Assembly: GCA_964563925.1 (NCBI GenBank)
Contig: CAZLZD010000016.1
Coordinates: 17,258 to 81,257 of the forward strand
Length of the DNA: 64,000 nt
Direction: 5' to 3'
DNA from: JAUILA01 sp964563925
GTDB taxonomy: Bacteria > Bacteroidota > Bacteroidia > Cytophagales > Cyclobacteriaceae
The notes under the pieces were generated by a model. That model searched no databases and had not been told where the DNA came from. It was given only the letters and a program-made list of their open reading frames with translations. Shown one piece after another: positions 26,500-33,900 of the stretch. The translations under genes and the position numbers were made by a program. Numbering within the stretch: the first letter of the stretch is position 1; the number at the start of each line of letters is the position of its first letter.

Positions 26500-26897
26500 C
26501 CAACCGCCGAATGCATGTATTTATCGTGGAGGACGACCAGTATTACAACGAATTACTGGCTGCCCACACCCGAAAAATCCTTGAGAACGAAAATATTGAG
26601 ACCCGGATCACCCAGTTGTATTCCAAGGAGGACTGCCTGGAACATTTGTCTGAAGAACCGGACCTGATCCTTCTGGATTTTTACCTGGATGTCAATAATG
26701 ACATAACCTCCACCGGTTTCGATGTCCTTCAGAAAATCAAGGAACGCTTTCCCGGTATCCGTGTGATCATTATTTCCCAGCAGCATGAGTGGGAACGTTT
26801 TAAGGAAGAATTCCTCTCCATTGGTGCTGAAGATTTCATAAAAAAAGATGACCGCCTGCCGGACAACCTGGCAAGGTATCTCCTGGCAGCAACCTGA
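26496..26897 (+). CDS. Stand-alone receiver-domain response regulator
   Basis: 133 residues, one receiver domain and no output domain. Acidic pair VEDDQ at 11-14, phospho-Asp61 in LILLDFYLD, the switch Ser in VIIISQQ and Lys in FIKKDD. Overlaps the kinase gene by 4 bases. Its isolated receiver suggests it is a phosphate carrier or competitor in the relay between the Hpt domain and the NtrC-type protein next to it. Confidence 0.93.
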   Translation: MTNRRMHVFIVEDDQYYNELLAAHTRKILENENIETRITQLYSKEDCLEHLSEEPDLILLDFYLDVNNDITSTGFDVLQKIKERFPGIRVIIISQQHEWERFKEEFLSIGAEDFIKKDDRLPDNLARYLLAAT

Positions 26898-26901
26898 TCC
26901 C

Positions 26902-28254
26902 ATGTCCGGACTATTCATTTCTGTAGTAGAAGACGACGAATATTATCGTGAACTGATCGCTCACGCGGTTTCCCTTGATCCTGAATATACCGTACGGAAA
27001 TATTCTTCCGGCACCGCCTTTCTGAAAGAACTCGGTACAAACACCCCTCAGGTGGTAACCCTTGACTACCGGTTGCCTGATATGGAAGGAGGAGCGTTAT
27101 TGAAAAAAATCAGGGAATTCGATCCGGCTATTGAGGTGATCATTATCAGTGAGCAGGAAAAGATCGAAGTGGCCGTGGAATTACTTTCGCAGGGCGCCTA
27201 TGATTATATCGTTAAGAGCAGGAATATCCGGGACCGCCTGTTGAATACGCTCCGCCACATCCGGTCAGCCACCCAGCTTCGCCGAAAGGTAGCCCATTTG
27301 CAGAAAGAGGTGGAAACCCGGTATGATTTTCAGCGTACCATGATCGGCAATAGTCCGCATATCCGTGAAATCTTCCAGCTGATACAGAAGGCCGTACAGT
27401 CAACCATTACCGTTACCATCACCGGCGAAACCGGGACCGGCAAGGAACTCGCCGCCAAGGCAATCCATTACAGTTCGCCCCGCAAAAATGAAGCGTTCGT
27501 CGCAGTGAATGTGGCCGCAATACCACGGGACCTGATTGAAAGTGAATTGTTTGGCCACGAAAAGGGGGCATTTACCGGGGCCAGTTTTCAGCGAATCGGA
27601 CGATTTGAAGAAGCAAACAAGGGAACCCTTTTCCTGGATGAGATCGGTGAAATGGACCCTTCCATGCAGGTCAAACTCCTGCGGGTGCTGCAGGAAAAGG
27701 AAATTACCCGTGTGGGCAGCAACAAACCCCTGAAGGTGGACTGCCGCATTATTGTAGCCACGCACCGGGACCTTCTCAAGGAGGTAAAAGAGGGCAGGTT
27801 CCGTGAGGACCTTTATTTCCGGCTCTACGGGATGACCATCGAAATGCCTCCGCTGCGGGAACGGGGAGAAGATATTATTCTCCTCGCACAACATTTCATC
27901 ACAGAATTCTGCCAGGCCAATACCATGGAAGAACCTGAATTATCGAGGGAGGCCAGGAAAAAGCTCATGACCTATCAATACCCCGGAAATGTAAGGGAGC
28001 TCAAGTCGGTCGTCGAACTTGCCACGGTCATGTCGAATGACGGAACCATAACGGCCGGTGACATCAACTTCCGGAAGAATGATGAATTGTATGACCCGCC
28101 TTCCTCGGGACTAACCCTGAAGGAACATACTCACCGGATCATCCGGCGCTACCTGGACAAACACGACCAGAACATCAAAGAAGCCGCCCGTGATCTTGAC
28201 ATCAGCTACAGTACCATCTACCGGATGCTGAAAGAAGAAGAAGGACAAGGTTGA
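26902..28254 (+). CDS. NtrC-type sigma-54-dependent response regulator
   Basis: 450 residues from the ATG at 26902, 4 bp after the previous gene. Receiver with VVEDDE and Asp55 (VVTLDYRLPD); AAA+ domain with Walker A GETGTGKE (175-182), the sigma-54 contact loop GAFTGA (222-227) and Walker B TLFLDEIGEM (242-251); C-terminal Fis-type helix-turn-helix (NIKEAARDLDISYSTIYRML). All parts for activation of sigma-54 promoters are intact. Targets are unknown; the lipoprotein gene just downstream is a candidate. Confidence 0.95.
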   Translation: MSGLFISVVEDDEYYRELIAHAVSLDPEYTVRKYSSGTAFLKELGTNTPQVVTLDYRLPDMEGGALLKKIREFDPAIEVIIISEQEKIEVAVELLSQGAYDYIVKSRNIRDRLLNTLRHIRSATQLRRKVAHLQKEVETRYDFQRTMIGNSPHIREIFQLIQKAVQSTITVTITGETGTGKELAAKAIHYSSPRKNEAFVAVNVAAIPRDLIESELFGHEKGAFTGASFQRIGRFEEANKGTLFLDEIGEMDPSMQVKLLRVLQEKEITRVGSNKPLKVDCRIIVATHRDLLKEVKEGRFREDLYFRLYGMTIEMPPLRERGEDIILLAQHFITEFCQANTMEEPELSREARKKLMTYQYPGNVRELKSVVELATVMSNDGTITAGDINFRKNDELYDPPSSGLTLKEHTHRIIRRYLDKHDQNIKEAARDLDISYSTIYRMLKEEEGQG

Positions 28255-28450
28255 TTTTCAATTTGCAAATTATTGTCAAAATGAAAAATCTGCCGGGACG
28301 GATCTCATCCTGAAACCCGGCCTGTGACCACACAGGAGGCATGCTAAATCTGGCATTTGCTTTGATGTAAATATGGCACGGCCGAAATAAGTGATAATGA
28401 TCACACTTTGCAGGTCCATGATTATCCTTAGAACTAAAACATAAATAAAT

Positions 28451-29353
28451 ATGAAATCCATAAATAAATTCTTTATAGCCGCGCTGATGATCCCGGCGCT
28501 GGCATCATGTAATCAGGAAAAAATAGACCAGCTCAGCTCGGAAAACGAACAGCTTGCCACGCGCACGACTGAATTGAATACCGAACTGGAGAAATACCTG
28601 AAGACCTTTAATGAAATTGAAACCAACCTTCGCGAAATCAAGGAACGGGAAGACAAGCTCAACCTGAGTGCAGAAGATAACGTCGAATACCAGGATGCCG
28701 AGAATGTGGAGTCAATGGTAGAAGATATTCGTGCAATCAATGCGCTGATGGCCGAGAACAAGGAGAAGATGGCCGAACTTCAGCAGTCTCTTGACCAGGC
28801 AGGATCTGAATACAAGAAGATGGTGAATAACCTGAGCTACCGGATCAAGCAAAAAGACGAAGAGATCACCACGCTGAAGACCAACCTGGAAAATGCAAAT
28901 GTGGAAAACGAGCAACTTGCCCAGAACATTGAGACGCTGACCAAAACAGTGGATACACTTTCTTACCAGAAGGAAGAGCAACTGGCCGTGATCGAAGAGC
29001 AGAAGTCGAAGATTGAAGAGCAAACCACAAGTCTTAACACTGCCTATGTGGCAATCGGAACCAGCAAAAACCTGGAAGACGAAGAAGTGGTTGTGAAAGA
29101 AGGCGGTATCCTTGGAATCGGAAGTACCGACAAACTCAACAAGAACCTGAAGGAAGAAGCCTTCAGCAAGATTGACATTACAGAAGTAAAGTCAATCCCG
29201 GTACTGGCGAAAAAAGTGGAACTTATTACCACGCACCCTGCCGGATCATACGAGTTTGAAAAGAACGAAGATGAGAAGATTGAGAAGCTTGTAATCCTGG
29301 ATCCCAACAAATTCTGGGAAGCTTCAAAGTACCTTGTGGTAAAGGTTGACTAA
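28451..29353 (+). CDS. Coiled-coil lipoprotein
   Basis: 300 residues. Lipobox ALASC at 16-20. Residues 25-200 are a long, very charged coiled coil (repeated QLSSENEQLATRTTEL-like heptads, LKTNLENANVENEQLAQNIE). The last third is a small globular domain with GGILGIGSTDKLNKNL and KKVELITTHPAGSYEFE. Probably an outer-membrane-anchored spacer or stress sensor; function unknown. It stands alone between the phosphorelay and a strong terminator. The 196-bp upstream region holds TGGCATTTGCTTTGAT, only a poor match to a sigma-54 site. Confidence 0.85.
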   Translation: MKSINKFFIAALMIPALASCNQEKIDQLSSENEQLATRTTELNTELEKYLKTFNEIETNLREIKEREDKLNLSAEDNVEYQDAENVESMVEDIRAINALMAENKEKMAELQQSLDQAGSEYKKMVNNLSYRIKQKDEEITTLKTNLENANVENEQLAQNIETLTKTVDTLSYQKEEQLAVIEEQKSKIEEQTTSLNTAYVAIGTSKNLEDEEVVVKEGGILGIGSTDKLNKNLKEEAFSKIDITEVKSIPVLAKKVELITTHPAGSYEFEKNEDEKIEKLVILDPNKFWEASKYLVVKVD

Positions 29354-29371
29354 GAAAAAAGCCTATGGCAG

Positions 29372-29402
29372 GATGGAGAACTTCGGTTCTCCATCTTTTT
29401 TT
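29372..29402 (+). terminator. Intrinsic terminator after the coiled-coil lipoprotein gene
   Basis: GATGGAGAAC, a TTCG tetraloop and GTTCTCCATC make a perfect 10-bp stem, followed by seven T. It isolates this gene from the next operon. Confidence 0.95.
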
Positions 29403-29475
29403 GTATTTATTTGTAAAAATATGGCTGGAAGGCGGTTATTCGATGCCTGTGATTTTTTCAATCTGCCATAAATAG

Positions 29476-29483
29476 TATTTTTG
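29476..29483 (+). promoter_or_regulatory. -7 element of the PBP1A operon
   Basis: TATTTTTG is an exact TAnnTTTG match with TTTT 19 bp upstream in the -33 position, and lies 63 bases before the first ATG of the operon. Confidence 0.45.
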
Positions 29484-29546
29484 TCATAACGGAAATCAGA
29501 AGCCGTTTCTTATAATTTTTAACCCCAAACACAAAACCATACCCAG

Positions 29547-30098
29547 ATGATGCAATCCTTATTCAAATCACTAAGCCGTGTCTCACGACTCGCGATTTTG
29601 GTGATCATTTCAGCCGCCCTTTTAGGAGGTGCCGGTTGTAAAAGTAAAAAGAAAGCTGCCGAAGCTGCCGCGGCCGCTGCTGAGAAAGAACGGCTGGAAC
29701 AGGAAATGGCCGAAAGGCAGCGGGCTGAAGAAGAAGCACGCAGGAAAGCGGAAGAGGAAAGGCTTGCCGCAGAACGCGCACGGGCCGAAAGGGAACGCGC
29801 CAATTCTCCCGAAAACAGGCTCAACAATTATTTCCAGGCCATTGCCAATGCCGGTAGCGGAACTTCCGCCAATCGCAGCATTCAGGAAGCCCTGGGATTA
29901 TTTGCCAGCCCTGACACGCCCGTACTGATCATCATCAGCCAGGAAGGTGGCCAAAAAGACTATGACGAGCCCACCACCATTAACAAATACCTTAACTACC
30001 TCAAAGATACCGGCAACAACGCCAACCGGATCCAGGAGATTGAATATGATTCTGCCGGTAAAATAACTGTACTCGAACTCGTCAAAGCATACAAATAA
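29547..30098 (+). CDS. Lipoprotein with Ala/Glu/Arg-rich helix
   Basis: 183 residues. Membrane-like signal with lipobox GGAGC, then KSKKK and a single very long charged helix rich in Ala, Glu and Arg (about 35-90, TolA-like in composition), and a C-terminal globular domain of about 95 residues (NYFQAIANAG, PVLIIISQEGGQKDYDEP, INKYLNYLKDT). The stiff helix suggests it spans periplasm from the membrane toward peptidoglycan. First gene of a five-gene operon ending in PBP1A. Confidence 0.8.
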   Translation: MMQSLFKSLSRVSRLAILVIISAALLGGAGCKSKKKAAEAAAAAAEKERLEQEMAERQRAEEEARRKAEEERLAAERARAERERANSPENRLNNYFQAIANAGSGTSANRSIQEALGLFASPDTPVLIIISQEGGQKDYDEPTTINKYLNYLKDTGNNANRIQEIEYDSAGKITVLELVKAYK

Positions 30099-30099
30099 G

Positions 30100-30693
30100 A
30101 TGAAAACTATATACACTACATTCCATACAATTCTGCTGACTTCCCTGCTGAGCCTTTTTACCATTGGCGGCGGGTTCGCACAAAGTGCCGAGATCAGTCC
30201 GGAAAGAAAACAAGCAATTGATTCCCTGGCCCTGGAAAAGGTGCGGGACCTGAGCAAGTACATCAGTATTATCGGGAACAAAGCCACGCCATTCTCCGAG
30301 GCCCAGCGGGTCATGGACCGGGCAGAGGAATTATTTGCCGACGGGGCTGAAATGGGGGTTTCCAGCCTCAACCGTGAAGAGATCAGTTATTATTCCGTCC
30401 GGAAATATTTTGAACGCCTGATGGCCCTCAACTACGACCGCGTTAATATCCGCTGGTACGATATTCACTACATCAGTGACCTGGAGCGACAGCCTGACGG
30501 CCGATATGTCGGGGTAGTCACCGTTTATCAGCGTTTTGAAGGTGAATCGGATGACGGACTCAATTACAAGGACACCACCAAAAAGGATATCACGATCTAC
30601 GTAGAGAGAAAGAAGACTCAGATTCAGGGACGTACCATCGAATTCTGGGATGTGCTGCTTGGAGATATACGGGTGACTGAAACAACTGCATGA
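30100..30693 (+). CDS. Exported protein of the PBP1A operon, unknown function
   Basis: 197 residues. Signal peptide (ILLTSLLSLFTIGGGFAQ) then a helical part (ALEKVRDLSKYISIIGNKATPFSEAQRVMDRAEELF) and a strand-rich part with WYDIHYISDLERQPDGRYVGVVTVYQRFEG. The fold is not recognised. It starts 1 bp after the previous gene and overlaps the next by 4 bases, so equal expression with the envelope proteins around it is likely. Confidence 0.75.
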   Translation: MKTIYTTFHTILLTSLLSLFTIGGGFAQSAEISPERKQAIDSLALEKVRDLSKYISIIGNKATPFSEAQRVMDRAEELFADGAEMGVSSLNREEISYYSVRKYFERLMALNYDRVNIRWYDIHYISDLERQPDGRYVGVVTVYQRFEGESDDGLNYKDTTKKDITIYVERKKTQIQGRTIEFWDVLLGDIRVTETTA

Positions 30694-31502
30694 GGTATTT
30701 ACTTTTTTTAATCAGTCTGCTTTCATTTACACCAGCCTGGACCCAGACGCTCAGCGGTGAGGATGAAAGCAGACTTTATGCCGAGACCAAACAGGTCAAT
30801 CAATTTTTTCGACGCTTCAACGGAGAAGAGGATGAAAAGGGGAACCGGTATTATCCCAAGGACAAGGAATACCGGAGTCCTGCCTTACGTAAACAGTACC
30901 TGCGCATTTTATTCGATGCGAGCAACGACGGCATACCCAATGCCAGGAAGGCCGAGTTTGCCGACGAGGTTATCAGCAGTCCTGTATTCCTTAATTTCCA
31001 TGGGGGAGAATGGTTTGCCGAGGTGAATACGATCTTCCGGTTTAACGGTAAAGACGAAAACTTCATCCTGTACATGTCCCTGGAGAAAGACGGGCTGGGC
31101 ACCAAGTGGGTCATTGACAAGGTGTATTCGCAGGTATTTGCCAAGTACATGGCGGTGGATACCACCCGGATGCGGAAATTCCTGCATCCAATGAGCCATG
31201 AGCTCGATTTCATGAACCTGAGGAAGGCCATGGACAAAAAAGACAGTGTGGCTCAGTTTGCCTTCCGAGAATTCAAACCCGACCATCTTACCCTTTTTCT
31301 GTACGAAATTGAGAAAGGCAACCTGCAGTTCCGGACCATTAAAAATGTCAACTTCCATTTTTTCCAGGTCAATAACTGGTATTTCGAAATTTCAGAATTC
31401 AACAGGCCCGGATATAACCGCGGCTGGCTGATTTCCGACCTGGTCAAGGTACAGGACCGGGACAAGGACATCCTGAAGAGGTTCATTTACAATGAAAAAT
31501 AA
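30690..31502 (+). CDS. Exported protein of the PBP1A operon, unknown function
   Basis: 270 residues. Signal peptide ending at AWTQ. The mature part mixes helices and strands, with aromatic-rich stretches (FFRRFNGEEDEKGNRYYPKD; NFHGGEWFAEVNTIFRF; NVNFHFFQVNNWYFEISEF). No catalytic motif recognised. It overlaps the LRR protein gene by 11 bases. Conserved in Bacteroidota as far as I can recall, without a known role. Confidence 0.75.
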   Translation: MRYLLFLISLLSFTPAWTQTLSGEDESRLYAETKQVNQFFRRFNGEEDEKGNRYYPKDKEYRSPALRKQYLRILFDASNDGIPNARKAEFADEVISSPVFLNFHGGEWFAEVNTIFRFNGKDENFILYMSLEKDGLGTKWVIDKVYSQVFAKYMAVDTTRMRKFLHPMSHELDFMNLRKAMDKKDSVAQFAFREFKPDHLTLFLYEIEKGNLQFRTIKNVNFHFFQVNNWYFEISEFNRPGYNRGWLISDLVKVQDRDKDILKRFIYNEK

Positions 31503-33900
31503 ACGATTTATATGCCTGCTGTTCCTGCTGTCCGGGATGTTTCCCGCGGCCGGCCAGGAGCAGGATAATTCCGCCAAAGCCGAGGATATTGTGAATTTCC
31601 TCGAATACCTGCTCAATACGCTGGGAGACCCGAAAACCTCGGCCCGGGACAAGGATGTGATCGTTACCGAAAGCTACACCAAAATATTCCGTGATGCCCA
31701 GGTGCAGGTGGAAGATGACCTTGACGAAAACCGGGACGTGATTACCAATAAGGATGTTACGGCCTACCTGAAGGATGTCAATTTCTTTTTCCGCAAGGTA
31801 ACCTTTGATTTTGAGATCCAGGATATTGAGGAGAATGTCAATGAGGAAGGCGAACAATACCTCAAAGTCTCCCTGCAACGCAACCTCCAGGGAATCACCG
31901 TTACCGGCGATACGGTTAACCAGACCATCCCGCGGTTTATCGAAATAAATATCAATCCGGAAGACCGTGACCTGCGTATCGCCAGCATATATACAAACGA
32001 ACTGGACCAGAACCAGGCGTGGCGTAACTGGTGGGCCGACCTTTCGTACGAATGGAGAAGTATATTCCGGGAAAAACTTCAGGTACGTGATTCCGCCAGC
32101 CTCTCCCAGATCAAATCGCTGGCGAAGGTCGAGGAGCTCGACCTGACCAATAACCAGTACATAACCGATCTCCGTCCACTGAGCCGCATCTCAGCCCTGA
32201 AAAAACTGTCAATTGAAAAAACCAGGGTCACAAGTATTGTCCCCATTCGTAACCTGAATAAGCTGGAGGAGCTTAATATTTCCCATACCGGAGTGGCTGA
32301 TATCACCGCCCTGAAGTATGCCAGTGCCATGCGCATCTTCAAGCTATCGCATTCTCCGGTTCAGGATATTTCCGTATTCTCCCGCATGCCCAACCTCGAA
32401 ATTGCCGAGCTTGACGGTACCTTTATCCTTGATTTCACTCCGCTGGCCGATCTGCAGAACCTTACGGTCCTGTTACTGAACCAGACAGAATTCTCCGACT
32501 ACAGCCTGCTTCGCAACAAACCCTCCCTGCAAATCCTTGACATATCGGCGACATCCGCCATACAGGTACAGGAGCTGGCCACCATTACTTCATTAAGGCA
32601 ACTGTATGCCGACAGTACCAGCCTGGCCAGTGTCAGGCCCCTTACTGCACTCACCGAACTGGACCTGTTGTCTATCAACTACACCCAGGTGGCAGACATT
32701 TCCCCGCTTGCCTCGCTGGACGGACTGAAACGTATTTATTGTGACCACACTGGAATCACCCGTGAAAAAGCGAGGGAATTCATGATCACCAACCCGGATG
32801 TACTTGTCGTCTTCGAAACCGAAGATCTGCGCAGCTGGTGGAACGGCCTCGCTCCTGCCTGGCAAACCGCCTTCAAGCGTCATGTACCGGGGATTAACCT
32901 GGAAGACAAGGAGGGACTGGCACAGATCACCTCACTGGACTCCCTCCACCTGGCCGGGATCCGGGCCATTGATGATCTCCGGCCGCTGACCACCCTCATA
33001 CGGCTCAGCTCCCTGAATGTTTCCGGAACTGGCATTACTGACCTGGACGATCTTGCGGGGATGCGGGATATGACCTGGCTGGATTTCAGTAAAACCGGAG
33101 TGAGTAATGTGAGTCCGTTGCTCGGATTGAGCAATCTCACCTATATCAATGCCGACGAAACGCAGGTACGTGATATTACGCCGCTGCACACCCTCGCCAA
33201 AATCAACCTTTTCAGGATTGACCGGACCAACATTCCCGACAGCGCCGCACTGACCATGGCGAGACTCAGGCCTTCAGTACTGATCATTTTCAAAACCGAG
33301 CGGCTTAATGCCTGGTGGGGCATTCTGAATGAAACCTGGAAAACGGTCTTTCGTCAGACCATGAACTGGAAAAATGAACCGGATGCCATGCAGTTGCATG
33401 CCCTGGTCAGCAGGGAATCCCTGGAGACCCACGATCCTGGTATCCGTTCACTGGAACCGTTGAAAGAGTTTGTGCGCCTGGAAAAACTGGATATTGCCGG
33501 TATCGGGCTGTCAGACCTTTCGGCCCTCGCGTACCTTCCTACACTCAAGAGCCTGAACGTGGCACGTAACCCGATCAGTGAACCGGATCCTATCCGTAAC
33601 CTGTACAACCTTGAATACCTGGATATATCCAATACGCCGGTAGAATCACTGGATTTCCTGGAAAACCTTATGGAGCTCCTGCACGTGAATGTATCCGGGA
33701 CCCAGATCAAGCGTGTTGATCCGCTGCAAAGCCTGTGGCAGCTCAATTACCTTGACTGCTCCAACACAAATGTGAAACGAATTGACGCCCTGCTCGGGTT
33801 GTCGCTGCAGAACCTGAAGTGTTACAATACCCGTATCAGCGATAAAAGAGTGGAAGAGTTCAAGCAATTGAACCCGGATTGCAGCGTTAGTTATTATTAA
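31492..33900 (+). CDS. Exported leucine-rich-repeat protein with three Trp-rich modules
   Basis: 802 residues. Signal peptide ending at AAGQ, an N-terminal beta domain to about 170, then three blocks, each opened by a Trp-rich motif (WRNWWADLSYEW at 177-188, LRSWWNGLAPAW at 446-457, LNAWWGILNETW at 605-616) and followed by short leucine-rich repeats of the internalin/SDS22 length (LxxLxxLxIxxTxVxDIxPL). The second and third blocks are also preceded by a similar strand (PDVLVVFETED, PSVLIIFKTER). LRR surfaces usually bind proteins. Its stop codon touches the ATG of PBP1A, which suggests a partner or regulator of cell-wall synthesis (inference). Confidence 0.85.
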   Translation: MKNKRFICLLFLLSGMFPAAGQEQDNSAKAEDIVNFLEYLLNTLGDPKTSARDKDVIVTESYTKIFRDAQVQVEDDLDENRDVITNKDVTAYLKDVNFFFRKVTFDFEIQDIEENVNEEGEQYLKVSLQRNLQGITVTGDTVNQTIPRFIEININPEDRDLRIASIYTNELDQNQAWRNWWADLSYEWRSIFREKLQVRDSASLSQIKSLAKVEELDLTNNQYITDLRPLSRISALKKLSIEKTRVTSIVPIRNLNKLEELNISHTGVADITALKYASAMRIFKLSHSPVQDISVFSRMPNLEIAELDGTFILDFTPLADLQNLTVLLLNQTEFSDYSLLRNKPSLQILDISATSAIQVQELATITSLRQLYADSTSLASVRPLTALTELDLLSINYTQVADISPLASLDGLKRIYCDHTGITREKAREFMITNPDVLVVFETEDLRSWWNGLAPAWQTAFKRHVPGINLEDKEGLAQITSLDSLHLAGIRAIDDLRPLTTLIRLSSLNVSGTGITDLDDLAGMRDMTWLDFSKTGVSNVSPLLGLSNLTYINADETQVRDITPLHTLAKINLFRIDRTNIPDSAALTMARLRPSVLIIFKTERLNAWWGILNETWKTVFRQTMNWKNEPDAMQLHALVSRESLETHDPGIRSLEPLKEFVRLEKLDIAGIGLSDLSALAYLPTLKSLNVARNPISEPDPIRNLYNLEYLDISNTPVESLDFLENLMELLHVNVSGTQIKRVDPLQSLWQLNYLDCSNTNVKRIDALLGLSLQNLKCYNTRISDKRVEEFKQLNPDCSVSYY

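Noticed and set aside
28355..28385. Sigma-54 promoter (TGGCATTTGCTTTGAT, or TGGCACG further on) before the coiled-coil lipoprotein
   Set aside because: The first lacks the invariant GC of the -12 element and the second lacks any -12 match; proximity to the NtrC-type gene alone is not enough.
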